Part shown: one piece after another, positions 41,199-53,690 of the stretch
Numbering within the stretch: the first letter of the stretch is position 1
How the letters are laid out: the number at the start of each line of letters is the position of its first letter
Origin: Nitzschia sp. pyKryTriq1
Lineage: Eukaryota > Bacillariophyta > Bacillariophyceae > Bacillariales > Bacillariaceae
Direction: 5' to 3'
Assembly (NCBI GenBank): GCA_956465555.1
Contig: OY101117.1
Coordinates: 2,914,001 to 2,978,000, forward strand
Length of the DNA stretch: 64,000 nt
Program-made: the position numbers and the translations under genes
The notes under the pieces: generated by a model
The model's input: the letters and a program-made list of their open reading frames with translations, nothing else
Database searches by the model: none
Told to the model about the DNA's origin: nothing

Positions 41199-44100
41199 AT
41201 GACACAAGTCAGCAACCCATTTGACACGTCGTTCGAAGCGGGGCCTACCGATACATCTCTACGAGCAGCTGGAGGAGGAGTCAATCCGTTTGAAGATGAT
41301 CCGGCTCCCCAGTCATCTCCGGGGGTTAATCCTTTCGCGAGTCGATCCGACTTGGACGAAGACGAGGACGACGACGATGGAGACGAAACGACCACTTTTG
41401 ATGACAACCTGGGAGTTCTAGCAGGGGCTCCAGTGGAGGCCTCGTGGCAATATTTAGGAGATTTGCCCTATCGAAGGGTCCCCGTGTATTCCAATGTCCG
41501 GTGGGGTGGAGAAGAGGCCATTCCGAGCATCGGCAATGATGTTCTCACGTACGGTCTATCGGCCTTTCCGAAAGCAGCGCTGCAGCGACATCCGGACATG
41601 CTCAATGCTCGAGAGCTGCGAGAGCTCTTGAATACATCGACTATTACGAAAGTGGTAGGCTGTCCGTATGGAGGTCCGATTGCTGCAGTGACGCTGCCGA
41701 TTGTAGGGGAAACCACCTGGTTCAATCAAACGGAGATTCGAATCTTGACGAATGCAGGGAAGCCTCTGGCGAAAATTGAATTTCCACTCTTGGGGATGGA
41801 ACGCAAGTACACACCATCCGATATCATGGAGATTGGTTTCACAGATCGGACAGCGCTGGTTGTTGTCTTGAGAGACTCGTTGTGCTTGACGTACGATCTC
41901 AAAGGAGAGCCCTTGCTGCCGCCTTTTCACATCTTGCCTCGAGGCGAAGGCAAGGGCACGGAACTTTATCAGGCCGGTATCTTTGAAGGCGGTGCCGCCG
42001 TATTATCCACCTCTAAACATGCTGCCATTGTCGAGTTCTTGGATGAGCACGACGATCCCACCTACTTTTTAACAGCGCACATTTCGGCACGCCGTATCCT
42101 GCCCTCGGATTCGGTCTTGGCATCCGCGGAGGCCTTTGGTGGTGGAAAGGGGGACAGCATGCCACCCTTCTGCGGTTTGGTGACGTATCTACCCACTGCT
42201 GCCTTTGCGAGGTAAGATGATAGAAATACAGACGGATTCATTGTACTGCCGGTATGGTTCTTCTCGGTCCTCTCACACTATCTTGTTTCCGCTAGTGAGC
42301 ACTTTTTCTCGTATACTGCCATAGCCGTCTTGCCACGTACTCGGACGGCGTGCCGTCATCCCGAAGTATTCCTGGCCACTTCCGACAACTCTGTAGTGGT
42401 GGTCAATTCTGCTACGACAGAAATCAAAGACTTGGACTGTCGTGCTCGCATTTCGGCTCCAATTGTCGAAATGAGTTTTGCCCCGAACGGTCGGTTTTTG
42501 GCCTGTTTCACTGAATTTTCCATGCTCACTGTCATTTCGACTACTTTTGAAACCAAGGTTCTGGATTTCGATACGTCCGAAGGAAGCTCGCAACCACCAC
42601 TGGAAATGAAATGGTGTGGAGAAGACAGGTACGTAGGTTGCCGGTCCACCTCTTGGCCTGCTAAAGACCAGTGGAAGAATATTCGGAAAGGTTCTTACTT
42701 TATTTGCTACCGTCGTTTTGTGCAGTGTGGTTTTGCATTGGAAGAACTTGGGTGTATTGATGGTCGGCCCCTATGGCGACTGGTTGCGATTCCCGTATGA
42801 GAATCAAGGAAACCTTTACTTGCTTCCCGAGGTGGATTGCTGCCGAGTCATCACTGACGTTGCGGTCGAAATATTACAACGCGTTCCCCCGGCCACGGCC
42901 CTCTTGCTTCGGATCGGGTCCATCGAGCCTTCTGCCATGTTACTCGATGCGTCAGATGCCTTTGAGAGTGGATCCACGGCATCGGACGAAGCCGCAAGAG
43001 CCATTACCAAAACGGGCATGTTGGCCGAGGCCATTGAAGGCTGCACAGACGCTGCCGCGAAAGAATTTGATATTGTCACACAAAAACGACTTCTTCGTGC
43101 GGCCTCATTTGGAATGCATTTCTCATTCAAGGATGACCGCAAGGAGAATCGAATGACCATGGGAGGCAAAACAGAAAACCTTGAGGGGGAAGATGAAGGC
43201 ATGGTTATGCCTTCCCGAACGACGCAAAAGTTTGTGGCAACGGCGAGGAAACTTCGCATCTTAAATTCTCTACGCAACCCTGATGTCGGTCTGGTGTTGA
43301 CATCGGTACAATACGACGCTATTTCACCGATCGGGGTGATTGCTCGTTTGATCGCAATTAAGAAGCCAGCGTTGGCTACGTCTATCAGCAAATATCTCTC
43401 CTTGCCCAAGTCGGTCCAATTATACGCCCGAGCATCCAAAGCGGCGGCGTTTGTGACAGCGGCGACGGATCGCTCCGATGCCGACACTGCTCAGGGTGCG
43501 ATCCACATTGTTCAAGAAGACAATTCCGCTGGTGCGTCGTCATCAAGAAGTCCAAGCGCACCATCGGTCTTGAATCGTGGTGGATATGCAACGGTGGCAA
43601 TGGCCGCCAACAAGGCTGGGCGGCCAGGCGTAGCCAATCTGTTGTTGATGCTGGAGACCAGTGTTGCAGATAAGGTTCCAGCATTGATCTCTACCGGATC
43701 TTATGCCGATGCTGTGGCTGTGGCAACAACTGCGAGGTAAGAACCGTCGATCCTTCTCACACTTTTCACTTTGTCCACAAGCTGTGAAGCCAAACTAACC
43801 TCCTACTATCGCCAATGACATCATTCAGGGATGCCGACTACATTTTTTACACCGTTTTAGAGTACCAGAAATATTGCATGTCCACGACATCGGATGCCAC
43901 CAAGGCGAACCAGATGTTTCAATCGTCGGTGGTCACGAAATTTACTCCCGAAGCATACAACACATTGCGTCGGTATATGGAGACTATGCCTGACATGAAA
44001 AATGTCATTAATCTACAGCTCCGAGCGCAAAAGTTTACTAGCGCTGGCGTTACGGTGGCTCGAAAGGCAGTCGCCAAACGGGGAGATTTTCGAGAGAAAA

Positions 44101-44801
44101 TTAGCATTCTGGCGGTAAGATTGGCATCACAAAAGCATGGATATGGCACGTATAAACAAGGTCTCAACGTTCTGCTTTCTGTCCTTGTACCTTATTTCTT
44201 GCAGGAGGCATCCAAAGTATTTGCGATGGGCAAGGAGACTAACTTTTACAAGACTTGCACAGACGACTATTTAGAGCTGCTGAAGGATCAAGAAGTGTTG
44301 AGGACCAAATACGGAGCGGCTGAGGTAGCACCTGACTCGTCCTCCGTGATCGCCACAATAACATCAATTTTAAGGTACGCAGCGATGAATGAGCGGGAAC
44401 AAAATCGGCTTTTGACGGACGCGGAAAAGGTTGCCAAGAAGTTCCGTGTCTCCGAGAAGATGTACTGGCATACCAAAGTTCGCGCATTTGCTGAAACGGG
44501 ACAGTGGAACAACCTGAAGAAGCTTGCCGATTCGAAAGCCAAACCTCCAATTGGTTTCAAGCCGTTTGCTCGAGCGGCGATTCATGGCGGCCGAAGCCCC
44601 TCCGAAGTGTTGAAATATATTGATCGTGTCACTGTTCCAGAAGAGCGCTTCAGCTTGTTATGCGAAGCAGGTATTTGGAAACGCGCTTTGGAGGAAGCCT
44701 ACAGGCTCAAGGACGAGCGTCGAATCATGGATGTCAAGTCAAGATGCGGAAGCCCGGAATTACAAATGCAAGCCGATCAAATGCTTGCTCGACTGGCGTA
44801 G
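41199..44801 (+). CDS. VPS16: VPS16, core subunit of HOPS/CORVET
   Basis: Proposed exons are 41199-42211, 42296-42628, 42726-43736, 43829-44114 and 44205-44801, all with GT-AG introns, giving 1079 residues. An NPF/acidic N-terminal extension of about 85 residues precedes the VPS16 N-terminal propeller, which opens ASWQYLGDLPYRRVPVYSNV. The helical C-terminal domain includes LLLMLETSVADKVPALISTGSYADAV and AFAETGQWNNLKKLADSKAKPPIGFKPF, the expected VPS16 signature. VPS16 binds VPS33 and works in endosome-vacuole tethering. The last intron (90 bases) is a multiple of three with no stop, so its retention would insert 30 residues; spliced, the text EKISILAEASKVFAMGKE fits the family better. Confidence 0.9.
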
Positions 44802-44840
44802 ATCACCGTAGTTTCCACTGACCAATAGACTAGTATACTC

Positions 44841-45725
44841 TTATTTGGGATTTTTGCTAGGAGGAAGCGGCTCCAACTTGAGGTAACCCAATATCTGTCG
44901 TAGGTACCGTTCCGAATCTTCCACGTCGGTTTTGGTCCTTTCCAGATATTCGTCAATGACATCCTTTCCGCCATTTGGATTGGCTTCACCCCAACTCGAT
45001 GTATACGCCATCATGGCGGAATTGTCCGCCTTATCCTTGTACTTTTCGACCACATCCAAATAGTTTTCAAAATCATCTGGATTCACGAGAGGTGCGGCAC
45101 GGACCATGAGTTTATCAGCGCGATATAATGGATCTTCGGTCGACTTGTACTACAAGAAGGCGAGTAGGAAGGAAACGATGGTGGTGTGAGAAATACGTTG
45201 TCGTCTGGATTCACAAGCCATACAAACAAAGTATACAAATCAATCTCATCCAATCCAATCCAATCCAATCATATACAAGTTGTTCTCGCGTACCCCCAAA
45301 AAGTTTTGTACATTGAGTGGAGTCTTTTCGCAGCCCCCACTTCCTGCTCCATCCGTCCGGATCACTTGTTTTCGTTCGACGTCGCTCATTATAATTTTCC
45401 CACAAACTTGTGTTTCTTCGTTCCAGTGTTCCAAAAGATACTGCACCCGAGCATGGCCCCGGCGTAATTTTTCGATTTCTTGGGGAGTGGGTGTGCCAGC
45501 GGCCAGAGCCGGTTGACTACTACTGGACAACACTCCCGATCCCGTCACCGCTAGTACTGCCGCTTGTTGTTGAAACCATGCTCGACGGGTGCTCGTTGTT
45601 TGGGTGGATCGTCCTGACGACCAGGCCAGTACTACCGATGACGAGTCATCATGAAGATGATTGGCAATCATTATTATGGCGTACCAAAGGAAAACGAAAA
45701 TCGAGGCTCTTTCGAAATAGACCAT
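44841..45725 (-). CDS. Two-exon predicted thylakoid-lumen protein
   Basis: Proposed exons are 45725-45294 and 45149-44841, with a 144-base GT-AG intron, giving 246 residues. The N-terminus has a hydrophobic signal (IFVFLWYAIIMIA), an LAW site, an Arg/Ser/Thr-rich transit-like part (RSTQTTSTRR), a second hydrophobic stretch and an ALAAG cleavage site. That is the layout of diatom lumen precursors with a twin-arginine-like or Sec signal. The mature part (LRRGHARVQYLLEHWNEETQVCG, GYKSTEDPLYRADKLMVRAAPLV, MMAYTSSWGEANPNGGKD) resembles conserved diatom plastid proteins of unknown role. The intron contains CCAATC repeats. The gene ends 40 bases from the convergent VPS16 gene. Confidence 0.78.
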
Positions 45726-46404
45726 TCTGATTTATTGCTGTACTGAATAATATACCGGTATAGAGGGTAGAATCAATTCGATACCACAGTACAGTACAAT
45801 ACTACAGTATAGTACTGCCACTTCGAATGCAAAAACCTCAACTTTTGTTGAAAGAATGCCATTCTCGCGTCACTCGTCATCATAGTCGGAGGCCGGCAGC
45901 GGCGAAGCATGGATCTCTATTAAAGTTCTGATACCACTCGTGACTCGTCACGTGTCTCAACTCAATATCTCCGCTCAGATATTCTTATACTTGTTACTAC
46001 TACTGTGTGATCAAATACAGCAGGCACAATCCAGAATACGCTCGTCAGTATATCCCTTTTCGAATTGTGAGCTAAAGTAAATTAATTCTATTCTACCTTT
46101 TGTCGTTTCATCCTGACTTCACGAATAGAATAAGATCATCCAAGACTAACTTGTCATAGATCTTCAGTTCACTTCATCTCCTTTCCCATATATCTCTCCA
46201 ACACATATCGTCGATCTGATCTTACTTTGTTTCCAATCCGGTCTTACTTTTGTATTCCAAGATCACAATCAGTTTAGTTCATATATCTTGATCATAGCAT
46301 CCGAATCGATTAAATCAGTAGATTTATCTCCCGAGTGAATCTCCAGTATATTGTATGACTCGTTTGATACGCCCGGTCGGATGCCATCCGACCTCGCTCA
46401 TTGT
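45726..46404. other. Intergenic stretch, no gene seen
   Basis: AT-rich with GATCTT/GATCAT words at 46140-46300. No convincing frame. Confidence 0.5.
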
Positions 46405-46815
46405 CTAATCATACATCAATCCGAACTTCGCCCATCTCGCGTTAGGACCAATCAATTCATTTAGATGAGTTCGCGAGTAGTGCCCGTATACTTCAAGTTG
46501 GCATTTTGTTTCCGTTATCGAACCGTTTCTCATCGTCTGCACTTCATCCGTCGGGTCTCTCCGTGTTTGACTCTTCCGACATAAGTGCATCTTCAACATC
46601 CTCCCTTCGATACGGTAACAATCCATTCATCATGACGTCAGCATGTTCACAAAACAGTTTCTGTGGTTGATGCTTCGTGCACCCATCAGCGATGCACTCC
46701 AAAGATTTGCAAAATTTTGGAATCACAGATCCGTCGATATATAAGTCACGAACGAACATGAATCCCACTTCCATGTGCTTGGTCCTTCCTCCCGCCTTCT
46801 GATTCTTGATACGGA
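46405..46815 (-). mobile_element. Ty1/copia RNase H fossil
   Basis: The minus strand carries the end of a copia RNase H region (GRTKHMEVGFMFVRDL, SLECIADGCTKHQP), the counterpart of the usual HIDVRYHFVRD...ADIFTK pattern. Only this part is seen and the element is broken. It is more diverged from the motif than the relic at 6764, so probably older. Confidence 0.65.
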
Positions 46816-47589
46816 GAAGGAACGTTAGTAGCTTAGCCGGCTAATACGGGTGCGAATCCCGTAGTTTCTATTGGAGAAACACAGGAGATAACGTGGTCTG
46901 GACGTCGTAGGGTGGGACGGAATCTCAACAGATCTCGTCATACCGGTACAGTATCTCGCTCATGCATGCTGTCAAAATCCGGAAAGATCGAAAACGAAGA
47001 AGCTTGTACGGTACGAGTACACATCATCATACCGCACCGGTAGGTCTACCTGGTACAGTATCCGCCCATACCAGTTCTGGTACGATGAGTATGGTATTTG
47101 AGAGAGTGACGTGCATCATCATCATCTCTATTATTTTCGCGCCACTGACCGTCCGTCCATCCGGATGAAACGATCGAAGTACATAGTCTATTAGGGGGGC
47201 ACGTCATCGCGTTCATCGCGCTCGTCGCCCTCGCCCCCCAAAATGACAAAAGCCAAGAAATAAAGCACCGATCATCATCATCGTTCCGTTGCGTTTGTCG
47301 TATTTTGTACCATGTACAGTACCGTAGTGTACTCGCACAGTAGTCTAGCTAGTAGTCTACCTTGTGTACTCGTACTGTGGAACTACCGCTACTAGTACTG
47401 TAGAATAAGTATCGGTGGTCTACGTTGTTGTTGCATTTTGTATTCAACTGTACCTTGCCTTTCCGGTACTTTACTGGTAACACAAAACAAACCAGAGGTT
47501 GTGTGCATGGGCGCTTGCCTCTCTTCCATTAACCTGATTTTTTAGAGCTACTAGACTGCTGAATCTCTGTACGAATAGCTAATTCCAGC
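46816..47589. other. Intergenic, GTAC-rich, upstream of SEC23
   Basis: GTACC/GTACG words are very dense at 46940-47100 and 47305-47480, and the CTAGTAGTCTA motif repeats near 47340. A tRNA T-arm-like hairpin (ACGGGTGCGAATCCCGT) lies at about 46848. No gene is supported. Confidence 0.5.
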
Positions 47590-50500
47590 ATGTCTTGGCT
47601 GTTTGGTTATTCTTCGGCGCCGGCCCCAGCGACTCCTTCCCCGGCCAAACCCTCCAGCACCGTGGCTCGTCGCGATCGGACCGCCGAGGGACCCACCTTT
47701 TCATCCGCCAAGTGTCCTCCGGGGCCAGGACTGGAGAATTCCTGTGAATTGCCCTTTGGCTTTGTCTGGACGCCCATGGCGGAGATCCCGAAACGACCCA
47801 AGCAACAACAAGACCAGGATGCGGAGAACGGTGGTAGCACCAGTGCAGCATCGGCTGCTTCCAACGCCATTCCCGTCGTGGAATGTCCCACATCGTCCTT
47901 GCCTCCCGTCATGTGTCTGACCTGTCTCGCCTATTTGAATCCTCATGTCAAAGTCAAGTACAGTACGGGAGTCTGGACTTGTGCCTTGTGTGGAAGTGAC
48001 AATGTCTTGCCGAAGCGAATGATCGGCACTTCGTCGTCCTTGTTGACTCCAGCACTGACATGTCCAATGGTCGAGTACCATCAACCCTTGCCGCTTCCTC
48101 CTCAGGAAGACGATGTCTGTACGATTGTACTGGTGGTCGATGCCAATCTGGATTCGGTAGATGCCAAGGGAATGGTGAAAGCAATCGAACAAGTCCTCCC
48201 CGATCTAGTGGAAAAGGAAGATGGACCTGCTGCTGACAAGGATGGAGATTGGACGCCTCCTCCTCCTCCCAAGATTCAATTAGGGTTGGTAGTCTTTGAT
48301 CAGGCCGTCGCCATGTATCAATTAGGCATTGCAGGAGTCGCAAGTGCTGACATGTACACCGTCATGCTGGATGAGGAGGAAGACGAAGAAGCGCGACGCA
48401 CCGCCATGGAGCAACGCCCCTACTTGCAGTCGGTCACGACCCCCGCGGATCTGGAGTCGCTCTCGCAGTGCATTTCGGCGGTCTTTGGGGTCTCGGTGGA
48501 TGGAAACTCTTCGTCGTCATCGCAAGCAGGATCTCGTATGGAATCCTTGAAAAAGAAAAAGGAAGCTCGGATGCGACAAGAACAGTTGCGAAAGGAATTC
48601 GGAGTGTCTGCCGTCGAGCTTCCCAAGGAATCTCCGTGGATTCAAAAACGCAACGCGGTGAAATCGACCCAATCGCAACGTCGTTGTACGGGGGAAGCCC
48701 TCCAATGTGCGATGGATTTGGCGAGCTTGAGAGGTAGTCGCACCTCGCGGATTCTTCTGTTTACGAATGGTTGCCCCAACTTTGGCGAAGGCACCGTCGT
48801 GACAGAAGATGGCGCTTCCTCGTCGGCAATGAGTCCAGCCAAAACAGTCAAATCCCCCACCAAAAGTAAAAAGAAGAAATCGAAACACGATGTGGTGGAT
48901 TCAAGTCAAATGACCAAAGCCATTCAATACTACGATATCTTGGCCAGCCTCGCCATGGAAGAGGGCATTGCCGTTGATGTCTTTTGTTCGGGAGCCATGG
49001 AATTGGGATTACCTGCCTATCAAGCACTAGTAGAACCCAGTGGGGGATACGTCTTGCCTCATTTGACTTTCGACTCTCCACATTTGGCACACAACTTGAC
49101 CTATATTTTGAAATACACATACGTCTCTCGAACCATGAGTGATATACCCGTTGGATCGAGTCTGACTTCCGACCCTCCAAAGTCGGGATTGGCACGTTTC
49201 TTTGGACGCAAGCCCACAACTGTCGACGAAGATGGTAACCGTACTGGTATGTCGGAATGTGTAGTAGATGTGCGATCCGACAGTTTTGTGGTCCCAACGC
49301 ATTTGGTAGGACCGGGAGAGTTAGTCGATTCGACTTCGAAAACGGGTGCATCTCGTGTATTGCGCAACGAAAAGGCGGCGTTTACAGAAGGATCCAAACT
49401 AGCGGCGGCCAAGAATTTCGCGACCAACAATTTGCCTTCCGGCGAAGCCTTGGATCTATCCTTGACTCGGATACGATTGCCACGGTTCGATCCTTTGGCC
49501 ACATTGGCGGTCATGGTCCAAGTCAATGATACGATCGTTCCCGAGGAAGATGACCATGCATTTTTTCAAATGACTGCACGGTTCATCTCGCGAGATGGCA
49601 AAACGATGATTACCCGAGTGAGTACACATCGATTTCCAGTCGCCAAGACCGTGAGCGACTATGTTAAGAACGCAGACGATGAAGTCATATCGGTCTTGCT
49701 GGCCAAGGGGGCAGTCTACCGATCGCTTCATGGTCGGGAAGAAACAGAAGACACGAAGGACAAGATTGTGGCTGGGGATCCAGAAACCTTGGAAACGTTG
49801 GCCTATGATGCCCAATTAGATTTGGATGCTACGATTCAACGAATTTCCGGGGCCTTTCGGCTTTTGGGCTTGGAAGAAAAAACAAGAAGGTACGTGGACA
49901 CCATGGAAGATATGATAGGCGACGTTGACTGTTGGAACTCTCACAATGTGTTTCTTTTGGTTATTCAGCATCGACTTGGAGTATGGACGTGACGAAAAGA
50001 AAGAGTCATCGTCTCCTTCTTCTGCGTTGGACTTTGCCTTTCCACCGCAACTCTCGGAGGGATTGCGCCGTTTGTATCACCTGCGACGAGGAGCACTCAT
50101 CAGCCCGGGGCCCATGCGATCCATGGATGATCGAGCCGAAGTTCGACAGCTCTTTCTACGATTTCCTCTCGAGGATTGCGTAGGCATGATGGCACCGAAG
50201 TTGTGGAGTACAGGAAACCTCGAAAATGCCCGAAGTTCTTCCAGCATGCAGTCCATGAATCCATTCCCTGCCGAAACAATGGCGCTCTGGGAATCGGTAA
50301 GTATCAGGATGGAAAATAATATCTCGATCGAGTAGCGCGTGGATCCGTGTCTCATCTATTAATTTCTCTCTATTTTGATCTTCAGTCCATCATTGCCGCT
50401 GATCAGCACGATGTGCAGTTTGTTTGGTCCGGAAAATCTTGCACTCAATCCAATCCATTCGACTTGGTTCGCAGCAAATACAAAACATTTCTCCAGAAGA

Positions 50501-50787
50501 AGGCCAAGGATCGTTTCCCCATGCCTGAAATTCACATGCTGTTTGATGGCGACTCAATGAGCCGTCGATTCATCACTCGCCTCGCACCTTCCCACGCGGA
50601 TTCTCCGGAGCAACAGTTGGCCAACTTTCCCGAACTTTCCAGCCTATCCTCTGCTTCCCTCGAAAGGTTGCGGTCGCGGTTCAGATTCTATGATGCTGCC
50701 GCTGATGCTAGCTTTCGAAAGTGGTTTTGGAGTGTATCCAGTGCCACCCATGCGAGTCGAGAGGACGGTATGTCCCTTTGTGAATAG
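47590..50787 (+). CDS. SEC23: SEC23-like COPII coat protein
   Basis: Proposed exons are 47590-49889, 49969-50296 and 50386-50787, with 79- and 89-base GT-AG introns, giving about 1009 residues. A zinc finger (C109, C112, C131, C134) is followed by a trunk domain starting VCTIVLVVDANLDSVDA, a beta-sandwich (LDLSLTRIRLPRFDPLATLAVMVQV), a helical domain and a gelsolin-like C-terminus (VQFVWSGKSC, HMLFDGDSMSRRFITRLAPSHADS, SFRKWFWSV). In COPII, SEC23 is the GTPase activator for SAR1. The protein is longer than animal SEC23 because of Ser/Lys-rich inserts near residues 300-440. The final residues (MSLCE) follow a possible donor site, so one more short exon may exist. Confidence 0.88.
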
Positions 50788-50944
50788 TCGCAATAATCAT
50801 TAAAAAAAAGAAACAAGACTCCACGAACATCGCGAATGAATCGTACTATGTTACTTCTACTCTGCTCTGCTGTGAATCGAACTATGTTACTTCTGCTCTG
50901 CCCTGCTCTGCTGTAATAGCTAGCCAGCGAACTGTACAGTATCT

Positions 50945-52456
50945 TCAGCCCCTGATATTATTGTCCTTAGAGACAGTATGGATAGCGGCGGCAACGTATT
51001 CTAGATTGGAGTCATTGAGCCCTGCCATGCTAATCCTTCCGTTGGTAGTCAAGAAAATCGAAAATTCGCTGGTCAACTGCTTGCACATGTCTTCGTCCAA
51101 TCCAGTAAAGGCAAACATTCCAATTTGACTGGAAATATGCGACCAATCATGAGTACTTCCCGCCGCCTCGAGAGCCACGACTAGCTTTTTTCTCATCTCT
51201 TGGATTCGAATTGCCATTCCTGCGCATTCTTCGTAATACTGCAGTTTGAGACTAGGGTCTTTCAATACAGTCTTGACGATGGAACTCCCATGCCGAGGCG
51301 GAGACGAATACATGGGTCGAATGATGCAACGAAGTTCGCTGAGAATACGTTCTTTTTGAGCCACACTTCCACAAACCACCGACAGGGTCCCCACACGTTC
51401 TCCGTACAATCCGAAATTCTTGGCAAAGGATTGCGCCAAGATGATTGGAACATGCTGACTGACGGCATACCGAAAGGCCTGGGCATCCGACTCGACATCA
51501 CCAGAAGCGAAACCCAAGTAGGCGGCATCAAAGAAGGCAATATGACTCTTACTGCTAATGACGCTGATCAGCTCTTTCCATTCTTCCAGAGTGGGGTCAC
51601 ATCCTGTCGGATTGTGCGCACAGGCATGCAGAAGAATGATAGATCCGTCTCGAGCGCGAGACAAATCTTGAACCATTCCCTCGAGATCGAGGCCACTCTT
51701 CTTGCGATCGTAGTAACGATACTTGCGTACTTCCAAACCACATTGCTTAAATATTGCAATGTGGTTCCCCCACGTTGGATCGGGCACGTAAATTGGACGA
51801 TCGGGCCAAAATTGTGAAAGAAAGCGTCCACCGATTGCACAGGCGCCTGTGCCACTGAGCGTCTGTACACCAGCGACATGACTTTCAACATCCATATCTT
51901 CGCCATAGGCGAACTTCATCGCACAATCAATATAGTCCTTGTCACCTTCAATCGGCAGGTACTCTTTGGGTTCCATATCTTCCCACAATTTCTTCTCGGC
52001 CGCCCGGACCGAAGGCAACACGTACGGCTTGCCATTGTCATCGCGATAGGCGCCGACGCAGACATTGACCTTTCTCGGATCTTCACACTGCCGAAAGGCT
52101 TGCGCAATGCCTAAAATAGCATCAGGGGGGCCCATGGGGACATCCGACCAAATTCCCGACACGGTGTTGTAACTATAAATCGAGTCGGTGATACTTGCCG
52201 TGGACCACTCGTCGTCAGAATCAGTGAGAGAAACAGTCTCCTTGATGGTTCCCACGGGCAACTGATCGATTGGAAAATAGGCAATTTTGATGACATCGTC
52301 GTCGTCCAAATCACCGAGGTGTCGACATGACTGTCGATCCTTGTCCCATCGCGGGGAAAGCTGTAAACTCGATCGTCGAACGTGACTGCCGCCTCCCACC
52401 GTTTTGCGCTCGGAGGTGGGAGATGCCGGTGGGGTTTGAAATCCACTGTCTGCCAT
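50945..52456 (-). CDS. Aspartate aminotransferase with N-terminal extension
   Basis: The 503-residue protein has an aminotransferase core of about 395 residues. Key points are SGTGACAIGG (phosphate side), NPTGCDPT, Asp310 of FFDAAYLGF, which contacts the cofactor ring, and Lys346 in SFAKNFGLYGERVG, which forms the Schiff base with PLP. It interconverts aspartate/2-oxoglutarate and oxaloacetate/glutamate. The Gln common in the motif AYQGF is Leu here. The first 105 residues are Ser- and Asp-rich (RRSSLQLSPRW, DSDDEWSTASITDS), unlike any transit peptide, and may be a regulatory phosphorylated tail. The start is the only ATG that keeps this extension. A cytosolic location is inferred. Confidence 0.9.
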   Translation of the reverse strand: MADSGFQTPPASPTSERKTVGGGSHVRRSSLQLSPRWDKDRQSCRHLGDLDDDDVIKIAYFPIDQLPVGTIKETVSLTDSDDEWSTASITDSIYSYNTVSGIWSDVPMGPPDAILGIAQAFRQCEDPRKVNVCVGAYRDDNGKPYVLPSVRAAEKKLWEDMEPKEYLPIEGDKDYIDCAMKFAYGEDMDVESHVAGVQTLSGTGACAIGGRFLSQFWPDRPIYVPDPTWGNHIAIFKQCGLEVRKYRYYDRKKSGLDLEGMVQDLSRARDGSIILLHACAHNPTGCDPTLEEWKELISVISSKSHIAFFDAAYLGFASGDVESDAQAFRYAVSQHVPIILAQSFAKNFGLYGERVGTLSVVCGSVAQKERILSELRCIIRPMYSSPPRHGSSIVKTVLKDPSLKLQYYEECAGMAIRIQEMRKKLVVALEAAGSTHDWSHISSQIGMFAFTGLDEDMCKQLTSEFSIFLTTNGRISMAGLNDSNLEYVAAAIHTVSKDNNIRG

Positions 52457-53129
52457 GTTGCTATTGATGTCACTTGCTGTACTCGTATGTGAATTTAGAG
52501 CGTCGAATGAAACAACAATGTCGTCGATCGTCGACCGAGAGCGATGAAAGACTCTTGAGATACAACGATCTACAGCTTACAGCTTGAAGAGATGGTTGTA
52601 AATTGTAAATGACTGAAAAAGTGAATGCTATGAAGACGTAGAAAAGAAAACGTAGAACGAACGAATTACGAGTACCGGTATGAGAAATGAGAACCCCGGC
52701 ACTGTGGAAGGCTAAATTCGTCGCATAGAAAGATGCCGCATGAAATACGAGTACTTGTGGACGTTCATCCATGAGAAGGCCGCAGCAGCTGGACTGAATA
52801 CCTCATCAGACTGGAGTCCTCATACTGTAGTACTCGTAGGCTGCCCGGCCAAGAGCCTCACTCTAAACAAGGCCCGACGTTTAGCTACCAAAGCCTTCTT
52901 AAGGTCATGCCAGCACACGCACGTGGGAGACTTTATTTTGAAATGGAAAGGCAAACGACGCCTCCTACACGACGAACTCGCCAAGGGCCTACTAGGTTGT
53001 CCCAAGGGGTGGTAGTCTACCAAGACCGCTACCACCCTGATGGTAAATTGATGCTGAGCGCCACCCATCCATATGTTGGAAGGAATAGCCAGTTGCCTCA
53101 CCGACGAGCCATTATTTGGTATGATGCAT
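52457..53129. other. Intergenic stretch, no recognised gene
   Basis: Frames at 52740-53015 and 52907-53203 on the plus strand are of unknown kind. The second runs into the satellite. They could be debris of a mobile element, but no domain is recognised. Confidence 0.4.
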
Positions 53130-53690
53130 CGCTTGCACGTGATAGCGCTAGTAATATAAAAATATTTCACGCACGCGATAGCACTACAGTACGACGATTA
53201 TGACATTATTATTACGCGATAGAGCTAGTAACAGCAAATCTTTTATTATTATATTGTATGAAATAATGTCTATTACTAGCGCTATCGCGTGATATTATAT
53301 GAAATAATGTCCATTACTAGCGCTATCTTGTGATATTATATGAAATAATGTCCATTACTAGCGCTATCTTGTGATATTATATGAAATAATGTCCATTACT
53401 AGCCCTATCGCGTGATATTGTATGAAATAATGTCCATTACTAGCGCTAGCGCGTGATATTGTATGAAATAATGTCTATTACTAGCGCTAGCGCGTGATAT
53501 TGTATGAAATAATGGCTATTACTAGCGCTATCGCGTGATATTGCATGAAATAATGTCCATTACTAGCGCTATCGCTTGATATTATATGAATAATGTCCAT
53601 TACTAGCGCTATCGCGTGAAATAATGGCATAAAATAATTTTCGGCGCGTGCTATCGCGTGAAAGATTTATATTACGAGTGGTGCTATCGC
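53130..53690. repeat. Satellite array, GCGATAGCGCTAG family, inverted
   Basis: The first two to three units (53137-53235) read in the forward sense (GATAGCGCTAGTAATA). From about 53260 onward, ten or so units of about 42 bases read in the reverse sense (CATTACTAGCGCTATCGCGTGATATTATATGAAATAATGTC). The array is thus a large imperfect palindrome. It matches 16572-16925 in the opposite direction. Confidence 0.9.

Noticed and set aside
46830-46890. Possible tRNA gene around ACGGGTGCGAATCCCGT
   Set aside because: The T-arm-like hairpin is good, but no acceptor stem, anticodon arm or standard T-loop (TTC) can be paired around it.
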